Source: Eudorina sp. 2006-703-Eu-15 | Lineage: Eukaryota > Chlorophyta > Chlorophyceae > Chlamydomonadales > Volvocaceae | Direction of reading: 5' to 3' | DNA: 64,000 bases | Assembly: GCA_003117195.1 (NCBI GenBank) | Contig: BDSI01000031.1 | Span: 905,501 to 969,500 of the forward strand | Shown: positions 1 through 11,968 of the stretch, piece after piece | Layout of the letters: each line of letters starts with the position of its first letter | Position numbering within the stretch: the stretch's first letter is position 1 | Program-made: the position numbers and the translations under genes | Notes under the pieces: model-generated | Database searches by the model: none | What the model saw: the letters and a program-made list of their open reading frames with translations, nothing else | What the model was told of the DNA's origin: nothing

Positions 1-1379
1 GCAGGCAGGTGGCCGGGCCGGACGGACATGCTTCATCAGAACAACAGGTGCATGAGGGCAGCAGCAGATGGTGAAGGTAGAGGGGACATAGTGACCTGCC
101 GGATGCAGCAACTGATGAGCGAGGGGAAGGGACATGTGTGATGCTGCTTACAAGTCGGGTGGGAAAGTAGGCAAAGGACCTGCATGTGGCGTGAGCTCAC
201 CCATCCTCAGATTGCGTCGCTCGGCTGGCTGTGACTGTAAGGCGCAAAGGCTTATCGAATGCGTGCGGCGCACTTTGCTATGTTTTTGTAAGGTGCCATC
301 CCTGTGCGGATTGCCGTACGGACTTACATACAGTGACGGGACAATAAATGAATGCGCTGCACATCTATGACTTTACCACCTGCCCTCTGCAGGTACCGTA
401 GACTGTGAATCACTTACCGGGAGCGAGTATGCAGTATCGGCTGTATATATGGACTGTGGCATGCGGCCGGCCATGGGCATGGACTGTGGAGCTAGCGGCC
501 TTACTCAGGAGAGTAATAAAATGGCAGGTGGGTGGGTTTGCGGGCGGATAGGTTGCCTCTGTGGGATGGCTGGATACGGGTGGGCGGCCAGGCTGCGTAC
601 GTAGCTATATGCAAGGCAGGCCCATGGGCGGGCAGAGAGGGTGTTAAGGCAGGGTATAGATTGGTATGTGGGCACAGTAGTGAGCAGATAGGCAGCAGAA
701 ACTGACTCTCAGAGATGGGTGATTGGTGGAATCAGGTTACCGCATACAAGGGCGCGGGCGGCTCAAACTATGGAACGCAGGCAAGTGGCCGGTCCATGCC
801 GCCAGCGAAAGAAATAACAATGATAATAAAATAATACTAAAATGCCTCGGACTTAAATCGACGTGCGCGGGCGGGGATGAAGAGGTTATGGGTTCCCCCG
901 ACCTTTGCACCTCCCGCAACCGCTGGGTAGCGAAAGAATACGCGTGAAATCCGGGAGCTGTACAAGACACGGTGGTTTTACTACCTTACTATCAACAAAA
1001 GACGGCCGTCCACGGGCTTTTCCATAAACACAGGTCAGTGTACCCCCGGTGTCTCACGAATCTCTCTCTATATATATGTATATATGTATATGTTTGTGAG
1101 AAGCAAGGGGGTGGTAGACACTGCATCTAGCCACGGGTGGCATTTATTCTCATCGGTATGACTTGCACGTGCAAGTATGTGTCGACACGCACCCCAACTG
1201 CCTAAACTGCCCAAACAGACAGCCGCATACGTACATGGAATACGGGTTAAGTACGGCATTCGCAACGTAATCTGCAGTACCCTGTTGTATGAGCTCTTAG
1301 TAAAATAAGCATGCCTTCGTTCGTTACGCTATTTCGTTTGATTGCATGTACACACGCCCCGCGAAGTGCCCTGCCAGTC
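1..1379. other. No gene recognised
   Basis: I see no supported gene here. The DNA lies 3' of the last visible SRCR exon and would hold its 3' untranslated region or further exons. Short GGCAGG-type and TATATG simple repeats occur (for example about 1,071-1,092). Reading frames in this stretch are short and show no family motif. Confidence 0.5.
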
Positions 1380-1423
1380 TCATACACCCAAACGCGGCCA
1401 GCCAGTAGTGCGGAAGCTCTTAC

Positions 1424-1843
1424 CATTACACGAAAGGCCGACGGTGGCGTTCGTGATGTTGCCGTTGAACTCGCCGATGACGTCATAGACATCACGACAC
1501 TGCTGACCTGCTGGCAGCAGCGCTGTCTCGTTCCCCAGCGGGCATGTAAAGCCTAGGTTCAGGACTGGGCCCTCGACGCTGCCGCCGAACAGTGCGCCTG
1601 CCCCAGTAACTGCCTGTCCGGATGGCCAGCCCAGCTGCCGGCAAGCCGCCGACGCGGCTCGGTCGTCGAAAAGATAGCTGGTTGCGTTGTACATGGCAAG
1701 ACTTGAGAGAGTGGCCCATATGCCTGCCGGGCAGACCTGCAGTATGCCCGCCCTCACAGCCGATCCATTCGCCGCCACCACGGGGGCTCCTCCGGATGAG
1801 CTGCCGTTGACCAGGCGGAGCTCGCCGGCAGAGCACTCGGTTG
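1424..1843 (-). CDS. SRCR exon 9 (type 3, module C), last one visible
   Basis: Type-3 SRCR domain starting TECSAGELRLVNGSSSGG and ending LSCNG at a G|GTAAGA donor. If that donor is not used, translation reads through about 14 codons to a stop near 1,380, so this could be the terminal exon. Otherwise the gene continues to the left, where I recognise no further SRCR domain. Confidence 0.8.
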
Positions 1844-4800
1844 CTGAATAGTTTGGACGTACGGACAACCGGAACGTACGATTGCACAACAGAGGGCAAT
1901 GAGATGTATGCGCGTCTATGGGGCCAGAATACGCGTGTGATAGCAAGTATGTATCTATATGCGTGTAGACGTAACCTAGGTTGGATATGGGCAAGACCGC
2001 AGGTGCGCGTTCGTTTACGGCGGGTGCGTCAAAGCAGCGCTTCCTACTTAAGCCATATGAAGTTGACAGAACGCCAACACACTCACCGTTGCGGCATTCC
2101 AGAGCAATCGCCGAGAATGGCGCTTCGCTGACATCACTGGCTAAGACGCCGCTGGCCGCAGCCGTATGTGAGCACTCGTCCAGCAGGTATGCCTCGGTTC
2201 CATTGCACGCCAGGCCCAGACGCACGACTGGACCGTAGATAGGGGTTGTTGGACTGATGTAGTTTGGACTCATAAGGCCTGAAACCCAGCCAAGCTGCCG
2301 ACAAGCCACGCGTGCAGTTTCCCACTCGCGCTCGAGGGTTGAGCCGAGGATGTGGGCGTCATAGGGATCCAATGCAACCCAATGGCCCGTATCGAACATC
2401 TGGAGGATGCCGAACTGTGAGCCGGGTAAGCCGGAGCCGCCTGTCTGGGGCACCAAGCGCAGCTGGCCCTCCACGCCAGCCGACTCTGAAATTGATTGAG
2501 GCGCGAGCGAGAGGCGGGCAACAACAATGCCAGAAAGAACGTGCGTAGGGTAAAAACCCCGAGGGTAGGCAGAACAGCTTTAGGTGTACAGATATATAGA
2601 TATATAGCTAGTAAGCTAAATCATACCCGTTGATGCAAGTCAGACAAAAACACAATATACATGGTACCGTAACCCGCGCGCACATGTGTATACCTTAAAT
2701 GAACCTAGGCGTGCAACAGCAGTAAGAACTTACTACAATAATTGATAAATGATAAGCAATGTGTTGCGGGTAGCTGGTGGTGTATGTACCCAGCCTGCGA
2801 AGGCAATCTCACTGGCTGGCCACACGATACGCACTTACATAGCATAGATAACCTACCGCAATAAACACCAAGGGTATCGTTGCGGCTGGTCCCATTGGTC
2901 GTGCTGCCAAGGTAGATATCCGCAATTGTACAGTCTTCCAGGCGCGCCTCGGTGCCGCTGCAGCTCACGTTGCCGTTGAAGAGGTTGACGTCCATGGTGA
3001 CGCCGCCGCCGAATTTGGTCCCGGCGTTACGGACTGGAACGCCGCTGCTCCACCCCAGCTGACGACAAGAGACAAGCGCCTCTTCGAGGCCAAAGCTCGC
3101 GGCGTTGTTGTTATCACGGACCACGTTCCACCGGCCGTCCTTGCAGAAAACGATCACCCCACCCGCCGGAGCGCCGTCCGCGGGGGCGGCGGTGGTGATC
3201 ACGCTGCCGCTGCTGACCAGGCGCAACTCGCCGTCGGTACATACTGGTGCTGCAGTGCGTGCATGCGCCAAGAGGTGGAAGATGGGCGCTGATTTGTTAG
3301 ATACATAACTCTGGGAAAGACTTTCCGTACATACGTAAGGAGTTGTAGTAGTTTTCCTTTACACGGAGTACACAATAATTTTTGCGTTGTGGTAAGGAAA
3401 CAACCTCACGCCCAAGCATTGTGTTAATTGCAACGAATGTGGTTATCTGTGCTAGTGCGGGGGGTAAGTACAAAGGTCAGGAGTAACCCATAACCTGTAC
3501 ACCCCCGCCTACCCCGCCCCCCTTGACCCCTTAACACACCTGTTTAAGACCGAGGCGTATTGTTGTTGCCATATTAGTCTTACCTTATTTTTTCTTATAC
3601 AAAGATATAAAAAAATTGGATTAATACTATGCGTCGAAGAAACGAGGTTACGTTATCGAGCTGCAGCAGCCCGGCTCCCTGCGTGCTTGTGCGTGCGTGC
3701 CCTGCCTTCCTGACTTGCCCCTTTCACTTCCTCCTCACCGTTGCAAGACAAGCCAATCGTGGCATTCGTTCTGCTGCCATCAAACTCGTAAACTGACAGG
3801 TAGTAATTGATTGCAGCACACTGGGACAATAGTCTTGTCTCGGCCCCGGTGGCACACCGGAAATCAACGTACATGACGGGCCCTTTGATGCCACCGCCGA
3901 ATATTGTGCCGGATGTATTTACCACCGCCCCGGTCGACCAGCCCAACTGTCGGCAAGCTGCCCAAGCCATGCGTGGGTTCAGGTAGTCAACCATAAGGAA
4001 AACGCGGCTGTCTAGCGTTGCCCATATGCCTGCCGGGCAGATCTGCAGTATGCCCGCCCTCACAGCGGATCCATTCGCCGCCACCACGGGGGCTCCTCCG
4101 GATGAGCTGCCGTTGACCAGGCGGAGCTCGCCGGCAGAGCACTCGGTTGCTTCATAAGCACGCAGCATGCAGCAGTGAACGCACGCAGGCGAACACGCAC
4201 GCACATGGGTAGGTTGAGCGCAATCCACGGAGATGGATCCCAAGTACAGCTAGTACAGCAAGCAGTACATCATACCACCATTATTACTGCATGCACACGC
4301 ATCGATGGTATACACTCTAATAATATGCATGGTACATACATGCAAATCAATTCGCACATACACAGATGGGTTGGTAGCTGCCTGTACGCAGCAGCAGATA
4401 GCTAGTGAAGAAGATACAATGCAAATGTCTTTTCCAACAAATCATCATGCGCCGAACGATCACATACGTACACCTAGTACAGCGAAGCATCGATCTATGT
4501 ATCGACGCTCCTCCCAATCGCTGCAGGTAGGTTTATGCGCGATAGCTGACGCACGCACCGTTGCGGCACTCCACCGCCGCGGCATCATGGGACCAGTCCC
4601 AGGTACTCGACGACGACAGGTCCTGGACGACGACGTCTCCAGAGGCACCGCGAGGGCACTCGTTGAGCAGGTGCGCTTCGGTACCGTTGCATTTGAAGTC
4701 CAGGCGGATGACCGGGCCATACAGGGGCGTCGTTGGCGTGGCGCTCAGTGTCGCGGCCATGTAGCCGGTGACCCAACCGAGCTGCCGGCACGCCACTGCA

Positions 4801-7800
4801 GCGGTCTGGGATCTCTGGACAAGGCTCGAGTTGTCTTGGTGGTCAGGATTCAGGTACACCCAAAGGCCTGAAGTGAACATTTGGAGGACGCCAAACTGGG
4901 AGCCGGCCACACCGGTGCCGCCTGGCTCGGGTATTAAGCGTAGCTGCCCGTCCACACCAGCCGACTCTTGATTTTGTAATGGGCATCGATGACGGAGTGG
5001 AGCGGGTTGGAGGGTAGTTGGCGAGCATACATGCACCCAATCCAACATACGGTGCGTACACACACTGGCAATCAACATGAGGGTCCGCTGTAACATTCAT
5101 TCATTCATTCATGAGGGTGACGGCCTGGCACCAAGTAGTATGTCAGAATAATGAAGCAGATCCTAAAATTATATTTGTATCCATCCGTTCCGTCCATGCA
5201 CGCACGCGCATATGTGAAAATAAGGCTGTACATTATTTAATAAAAATATAATAATAATAATAATTAGATATTGTAAATAAACATCGTACACGCGCGCTGC
5301 GGGTTACGTCCACGCATACGCACCGCAGTACGCGCCAATAGTGGTTTCATCATAACTGTAAGAGAGGAAAAAACCCTCGATGAGCTCGCCCATATCTGTT
5401 ATGGAGCACGACGTCAGGCGTGCCTCCGTTCCCGAGCAGCTCAGGTTGGCAAGGAGCATGCCCATAGGCGGCGAGTACGCGGCACCGCCGACCTTGGGCC
5501 ACGCATTTCGGAGTACCACGCCGGTGGTCCATCCCAGCTGTCGACATACCGCCAGCGCGACTTTGGAGTTGTAGTACCCGCCATTTGCAAGTGCAAATGC
5601 GTCCTGAACAAACACATACCACGCGCCGCCTCTGCAGAAGTTGATCACTCCACTCGCCGGCGCGCTGTCTGCCGGGGCGGCTGTGATGGTGACGTTGCCG
5701 CGATTCCGTACCAGTCGCACATCGCCGTCCGTACATTGAGCGACTACGTACATTTCGAAAGGAAACGGCGGCATGACGAACGAACGAGTGCGAGCTGAAA
5801 GAAGAAAGAGCGGCGGCCCTTCAGCTGATATGGTGATGGTGTATGTATGTAGATTATTGCGGGCGGTAGATAGACATGCACTCAAGCAAAGCCATGTATT
5901 ATAAATAAAGTTTTTTGCTCGGCGAGCGGTCCTTGTACAGTGGCGTACGTCGATCATCGCCTACGCACCACAGACAGGCATGCATCTAGCTACCCCGACC
6001 TATTTAGACCAGCAGGTCACGGCACATACCCGGGGTACAAATGATAATGCAGCGTGCCAATTTTTCTCTCCCAGTCCCGAGTCATGCATAAAAATGTCTG
6101 ATCGCGCGCAGCGGGGCCAGCCCCATCTATCTGACAACTTACCGTCGCACGACACGCCCATTGTGTCATTTGAATTGTAGCCGATGAACCTGGTGACGTC
6201 AGATCTAAATGCGCCTCTTGATTCCGGAGAGCAGCCGGAGAGCAGGCTTGTTTCACTCCCCAAACAATAAAAATTGTCATCTATTACGGGATTTCGCAGT
6301 ACACCGCCACCGAAGACTGAACCCGCCATGCTGACCAGCACGCCCGTTGGCCAGCCTATCTGTCGGCACGCAACCAGGGCAGCCTCGTTGCCGCTAATGA
6401 TCGTGTCGTGTGGGCTGGTAAGGCTAGCCCATATCCCCGTCGGGCAGATCTGCAGTATGCCCGCCTTCACAGCCGATCCATTCGCCGCTACCACGGGGCC
6501 TCCTCCGGATGAGCTGCCGTTCACCAGGCGGAGGTCGCCGACCGTGCACTCGATTGCTGAAGTAGTACGCAACAGGGGTAGTAAGAAACCGTCAAGCGCG
6601 GTGCGTGGTGACGATAATAGTGACAAACAACGATAATATTAGCTTATAGCGGTGGTCGGGAGGTGCAATGGGCAGGGGATGGAACCCATAATCTCTCCAC
6701 CCCGGCCCCTTGACGCAAGCGTCGGCTTAAGACCGAGGCGCGCGTATTATGATCGATTATGAAATTCTTCTTATTATTGTCGTTATTATAACAGTGATAA
6801 GAAAAACAATAACATTACAAGATAACACTACAATGAATATCTGTTATTATTAATGTTACAACGAAATAGCAAATGATAGATTGAAATAATATTTAATGTA
6901 CAATTATATAATAAACAAGAATAATAATATTGATACGTTATTACATTATAATATACCCTGATAGTTTCAATCGGCCTGCTGATCGATCCGTGAGATGTTT
7001 TCATACGCCGCGGATTAAGCCGTAATCCGTGGATGGTGTTCATACTAAAAATGGAAACACCCTGTTAGGATAAATTACACAACATTAATAACGATGATGA
7101 TTGTACAAAAGGTATGTTGTATTACGCAAAAAAATGAATTATTATGGCGAGGGGATATCGTACTCCATACATAGTTGCCACGGCCCAAGGACATGCCCCC
7201 GTGAACGAAGCACGCCAGCTAGTTGTACGGCGCTTCATTCCCACGCACTCGCACGCACGTGCTCGCGCCCATCTATGCACACCTACCACTCCATATACAG
7301 TCATACGCACGTGAACTTACTGTCGCGGCACTCGAGCCCAACAACGGTGTAAGTTGTGTAGCCCTGGCTGACGTCAAGGTCACTCAAGGAGCTGCTGGAA
7401 AGCAAGCATCCGCCCAGGAGATTTGACTCGGTTCCATTGCAGCTGATTTTTAAAACGATTAACGGACCGAACGCGGGGGCTGTGATCAACGGCGCGTGCG
7501 CATAGGTGGCCGTCATGAGCCCGGTGGCCCAGCCAAGTTGCCGACAGGCCACCCTGGCGATCTGCGAGCTTCCAGTGATGGGGCTTGCGCCAGGCGCTGG
7601 GTCGGAGGGAGATATGGACGCCCAATAGCCGGAGCGGAACACTTGGAGGAGGCCGTATGTGGCGTTGTAGGAGCCGGGCAGCCGGGCGCCGTCAGCTCCG
7701 GGAATCAGCCGTAGCTGGCCCTCCACACCCGCCGGCTCTTCGTTCGTTCGTTGTTGGTCCATTCATTTGGTATATATTTTGTCGGAAGACGGATGTACAG

Positions 7801-8617
7801 AGTCGTACATACACATACGTACGAATGGAATGAAGCCATCCAGCACAATCCATCATTTGTTTGCGACCGCGCGCGCACACATGCATGCGCGCACGGGCGC
7901 GCACATACATACAGCGATGGAGCGGCGGGCGGTCAGTGGCAGGCACGCACGTTTATTTGGAACAGACTACCGTATTCGGTTCGATCGTTGTGCGTGCCCG
8001 CAGGTATTCATGGCAAGCAGCGTTTGGGTGCGTGAGGCTGTGTTGAGCTGCAGCGGCCGGCTGATGGATGCCGTGTTTGTTTGTATGTACGTATGCGTGG
8101 TGTGATGCGGTCGTTTGTGTGTATTGAAGCCTGCTACGTATCTACGTACACAGCAAGCAAGTGATCTCTCGCCCTCCCCCCCCCCGCCACGTACTACACG
8201 TACCGCAATACGCGCCAATGGTGTCATTGCGGTTGGTGCCGTTCACCGTGGTGCTTGGGTTCAAATCCGTGATTGTGCAGTCCGCCAGGCGCGCTTCACT
8301 CCCAATGCAGTCCACATTGGCTGACAGCATGGAAACGGATGGGGCCGATACGCCGCCACCAAACTTGGACCCCGCATCAAGGACGGTGACGCCGCTGCTC
8401 CACCCCAACTGCCGGCAAACCACCAGGGCTTCCTGGGGACCGAAATAGGATGTGTCTGCATTGGACGAAGACATGCGCTGGAGAACGATCCACTGTCCGT
8501 TCCGGCAGAAGATGACCACTCCGCCCGCCGGGGAGCCGTCGGCAGGAGCGGCTGTGATGGTGACGCTGCCGGCGTCGCGCACTAGACGCAGATCGCCGTC
8601 CACACATTCCGACGGTG
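1424..8617 (-). CDS. Multi-SRCR-domain protein gene (partial), nine SRCR exons
   Basis: This gene encodes a protein built of scavenger receptor cysteine-rich domains, normally extracellular or membrane-anchored ligand-binding modules. Nine exons, read right to left, each encode one domain of about 131-140 residues: 8617-8204, 7737-7321, 6556-6143, 5743-5324, 4966-4559, 4149-3739, 3249-2857, 2485-2087 and 1843-1424. Every exon begins and ends in phase 1, with donors such as GTAAGT, GTACGT and GTGCGT. The hallmark CRQLGW is present in all nine. The domains follow an ordered 1-2-3 pattern repeated three times, summing to about 1,232 residues. No signal peptide exon, lectin domain or transmembrane exon was found, so the 5' end is missing from the model. 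The 3' end is either a read-through stop at about 1,380 or lies beyond. Volvocine algae are known to carry many SRCR proteins; the ligand of this one is unknown. Confidence 0.85.
2087..2485 (-). CDS. SRCR exon 8 (type 2, module C)
   Basis: Type-2 SRCR domain starting ESAGVEGQLRLVPQTGG, with CRQLGW, LACNGTEAYL, DECSH and LECRNG. Cysteines one and two are again missing (VEGQLRL, LQMFDTGHW). The acceptor is TTTCAG|AGTCGG and the donor G|GTGAGT. Confidence 0.83.
2857..3249 (-). CDS. SRCR exon 7 (type 1, module C)
   Basis: Type-1 SRCR domain (VCTDGELRLV, VFCKDGRWNVV, SCRQLGW, VSCSGTEARLEDC, VYCG), the shortest of the nine at 131 codons. The acceptor is GCAG|CACCAG and the donor G|GTAGGT. Confidence 0.83.
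3739..4149 (-). CDS. SRCR exon 6 (type 3, module B)
   Basis: Type-3 SRCR domain starting TECSAGELRLVNGSSSGG, then GILQICPAGIWATL, CRQLGW, FRCATGAETRL, SQC and LSCNG. Its first third (about 4,021-4,149) differs by only about two bases from the equivalent part of exon 9. The donor is G|GTGAGG. Confidence 0.84.
4559..4966 (-). CDS. SRCR exon 5 (type 2, module B)
   Basis: Type-2 SRCR domain starting ESAGVDGQLRLIPEPGG, with CRQLGW, FKCNGTEAHL, NEC and VECRNG. As in the other type-2 exons the first two cysteines are absent (VDGQLRL, LQMFTSGLW). The acceptor is CAAG|AGTCGG and the donor G|GTGCGT. Confidence 0.83.
5324..5743 (-). CDS. SRCR exon 4 (type 1, module B)
   Basis: Type-1 SRCR domain (QCTDGDVRLVRN, NFCRGGAWYVF, VCRQLGW, LSCSGTEARL, TSC, AYCG). 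The acceptor is TAG|TCGCTC and the donor G|GTGCGT. It is longer than its type-1 partners by two to nine codons. Confidence 0.84.
6143..6556 (-). CDS. SRCR exon 3 (type 3, module A)
   Basis: Type-3 SRCR domain starting IECTVGDLRLVNGSSSGG, with CRQIGW in place of CRQLGW, ending SCDG. It has six cysteines. The acceptor is TTCAG|CAATCG and the donor G|GTAAGT, phase 1-1. The NGSSSGG loop is shared with the other two type-3 exons. Confidence 0.84.
7321..7737 (-). CDS. SRCR exon 2 (type 2, module A)
   Basis: Type-2 SRCR domain beginning EPAGVEGQLRLIP. It keeps CRQLGW, the ISCNGTES cysteine, the next cysteine and the final LEC, but has no cysteine at the usual first and second positions (AGVEGQLRL, LLQVFRSGYW). 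The acceptor AAG|AGCC is non-CAG but matches its paralogues; the donor is A|GTAAGT. Confidence 0.82.
8204..8617 (-). CDS. SRCR exon 1 (type 1, module A)
   Basis: One SRCR domain with six cysteines (ECVDGDLRLV, IFCRNGQW, VCRQLGW, VDCIGSEARL, ADC, YCG). The acceptor is CAG before CACCGTCGG and the donor is G|GTACGT, phase 1 at both ends. It is the most 5' domain found. The intron before it should carry the link to an unseen first exon. Confidence 0.85.
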
Positions 8618-11600
8618 CTGACATGTGTGCAGCGAGGCGGAATGAAGGCACGCAAAGGACACGCAAGGGCGGCATGATGGGCGAGTGGGGAGGCAGGGGA
8701 CCAGGCGATGGCGATTACTTATATCCCATCACGCCTCCGCCTCGAGGCACAAGAAGCTCCCCTTCGGGCAGCCAGGTCGCCATCATGTCGCGCGCATATC
8801 ATGTGTGCGTACAGTTGTTTTATTGACCGCGAGGAAAGGGATGAATGATGTGTATGTACTGGGTGCAGTTAGGGATGTGGAGGCAGGATGCGCAGAGCCA
8901 CATATACACCCACGCATAATCCAGAAATTAGTGGCACAAGTGGCCCCATTCACCGCATTGGGGTGAAAATGTGGGGCGGCTGGATCGATCGACAAGCATT
9001 GACGCTGCGTGCTCTGCCTTTGTTTCGCCACGCAACACCACAGTACGACAGGCCGTGTACACCGACCATGCATATGCTCAAGTGATAGGTAAAGAACATG
9101 CTGCTTGTACCCGGATAATTTTTAGAGTTACGTTAAACTTAGCGTTCCGACATGCGACGGACAAGGACAGACCTGACGAGGTCTGCAGTACATTTCGCCG
9201 CCCAAGCCCTCCGAAGAGCTCCCCAAAAGGCAATCCAGCAGAAATACCTTCCGAAGCTGCAATAAAGATGAGGACATATGTTCAAATTCCTTATACTGGC
9301 ATGTTCCGAACAGCCGCTTGTAGTTCAGCTTCGGTATTGCTACACACCTGGACAAACAAGTGCGACTGTGAATCCCACTAGTAACTGTATGATTATGGCG
9401 CACAGAAAGCCCAAAGACGCACACTTAATGTTACTATCGCTAGGGTATCGAGTAACTAACAAAAGATGCCGAGGAAAGCGCATTCCTTTGAAAGGCTAAA
9501 CTCAAGGATCGTGAACAAAGTGCGCAAATATTGTATGTCATGTTATTGGTTGCCATTTCCTTAGCATTCCAACTGTCTCGGGGTGCGTACGGCTGACGGG
9601 ACACCATGACCGACGACGTTGTGATTGTTCCTTACTATCACCGAAACGAACATGGCATAACGTAAATAATATAGGTTATATTTCTCATCAATTGTTGGTA
9701 GGTTTTTAAAAAGGATTGCTATGCAGCAGTTGGTCATTTGGTAAGTTGGTAAGTGTACAACTAAATAATGAATGAATGATACATATGCTCTTTAAAATTT
9801 TATTCATCGGACGATAATTCACGAGAGCTTCTTATTGTCTAAAGGATTGAAATGAGTGTGTTGAATTCGTACTGCAGCTAGGGCTGGGCAGGCAAGAACG
9901 GCCCTGAACGACCACAGTAACATAATACGATGCAGGTTTTGTTGTGCTGAATCAACATTGCGCCCATATTGGCAGTGCGGAAGCTCGCTCGAAGTATCTT
10001 TACAGTCGTAACATGTCGGGTTCTGGTTGTGATTATCGGCTGCTATATGGAACATCCGATGAACCATTGGTATCAAATGCTGTATTGAATTACCGTTCTA
10101 CTGTTCGATTCTGCTTTGCCTTAACCAGAGTACAGCGTAGCATGGTCGACGCGCGCTTTTCATCACCCGCCGTTACACGTCTTGCACTACTCGGCATCCT
10201 TCGGCATATAGATTAATGTGCAGCCGTGTACAACTGAACTCATCAGATTTCCCAAAAATCCGCCGGAAGGCGCCGTTAGCCCTAGATGGATAGGGTCGCA
10301 AGCTCGGACAAGTACAGCACAAGCATCGAGGATCGTGAACAGTCTTGTGAACACTTGGATGCATCTAAGGTGCGTACAACATATCTGGGGCATCAGCGCC
10401 AGGGGGACCACTATTAGCGAAGGTGAAAAGGCGTCAAAAATATTTATCAGGGGGAAGACGTCACACAGCTAGCTAGCGGTAGAACGGGTGCGGGGTGTAT
10501 ATGCTTCGATGCGCTTGTGGGAGCCTGCCCGGTGCGCCGTATGTACATATACATGATGCATGGCGTCGTTCTGCTGTCACACTGTGCACAGTATATAGCG
10601 GAACGGTAGCACAGTACCTGGAGATGGTTACACGACCATAAATGCACATCCCTGGGTGCGGCGTTGGGCACGTGTCATATTGTTAATGATGGTACAGTGA
10701 ACCCAGCGGGTCATCCTCGGTGTCAGACGCAGATAGCCTCCTCACCCACACACTGCACAAACGAAACCGCGCCAACTCTGCACACCGGACAGGCTCCACA
10801 AGTTCACCCAAGCGCACCACGCACCCACTCTAACAGGGAACTGTAAGCTGGTACGGCAGTGCGCCGTACAGACGCTCACAATATAGGGAGCCCAAATGGG
10901 TTCCCAACCATCCGGTAAGCCTTTGCGTCTTACAGGAACTACGCTTCCCGTCCTGAGGACCAACCATGCATAGTGAAGGACAAAGCCCGCTCAGGGGGAG
11001 CTAGCCACCGGGGTGCCCTATTAGTGGACAACTACCACGGCCAAGACCGGCTGCCGTCTCCGTCTTATGCAAACATGTATACAAGGGTGCGTAGCCCCGT
11101 ACATGAGCAACAACCCGTATCCGTCGAATCAAGATGCGCAGCTGCAAACACGAACGCGCAAGTGCATTAAACCAGCGCTCGCGTCATGTAGCCAACAAAT
11201 CCGAACGAATCAAGTAACGAAGTCAATTGTAAATTAAGCGATCCCGTGTTGCCGATTCACGTCCACATGTTGCTCACATGCACTACTGGTCCCATCCTGA
11301 GCGGCTCACATACACACGCAATAAACACGGCTTTCCCACACACACGCAACACGGCTTTCCCACAATAGACCTACGTATTTCCAGCGTTCTTTCGCATTTT
11401 CGTGTGTGCTTGATAAGGATTTACATGTATGCCGCCACACACACCGCACGCAGATGCCCCCAGAAGCGCCCGAAACTCGCTCGCTGAGCTGCTTGGTCAT
11501 TCGGTTTGATGAAAGCCTACCGCCTACGGCTACCCGGGAGAAAGACAGACCGACATTGGGATGTGCGTAATGAAATCCAAGCAATCGAATCACAGTCCAG

Positions 11601-11968
11601 CCAGTAGCACTTGCCTCAGTGTCGGCAACCGTGCACATGACAACCTGTGCCGGCCGATCCTCCTCGGTGGCCAGCATGAAGGCCAAGCTGCCGGAAACGG
11701 AAGGTCGCGTATTATGTCGTCAATCACCAATCAATGCTCTTTGCCAACCCATGCACCCATCCGGCATCCCATCCCAACCTGCGTGATTGCCTTTCCACCG
11801 CACACCGTCCACCCTCCGCCATCCCGCCTTGCAGCAGGTAATGCGGTGTCGCGCGCCGACCACCTGCGTGCTTGCAAACCTGTCCTCAGCGGGTGTTCGT
11901 TCAGCCCTCCCATTCATCTGTCCCGCCCGCATAAGATACGGGATCAGCGCTGTCCCACAGACCGGCGT
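8618..11968. other. Intergenic DNA between SRCR gene and first callose synthase gene
   Basis: No gene is supported here. The stretch must contain the promoter and first exon of the SRCR gene (minus strand) and the 3' untranslated region of the callose synthase gene. TTACA at about 11,421-11,425 is TGTAA on the minus strand, the usual Chlamydomonas polyadenylation signal, about 545 nt past the stop codon; this is suggestive only. A dispersed repeat occupies about 10,699-10,813, with a second copy in the callose synthase gene. Confidence 0.45.
10699..10813. repeat. Dispersed repeat, copy A
   Basis: This stretch resembles 26,921-27,032 in the same orientation. Over the last 53 bases (10,761-10,813 against 26,980-27,032) I count 41 matches without gaps, including a shared GGACAGGCT and CACCCAAGC. 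Upstream, the shared blocks GGGTCATC and CCTCACC extend the similarity. The class of element is not recognised. Confidence 0.5.
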
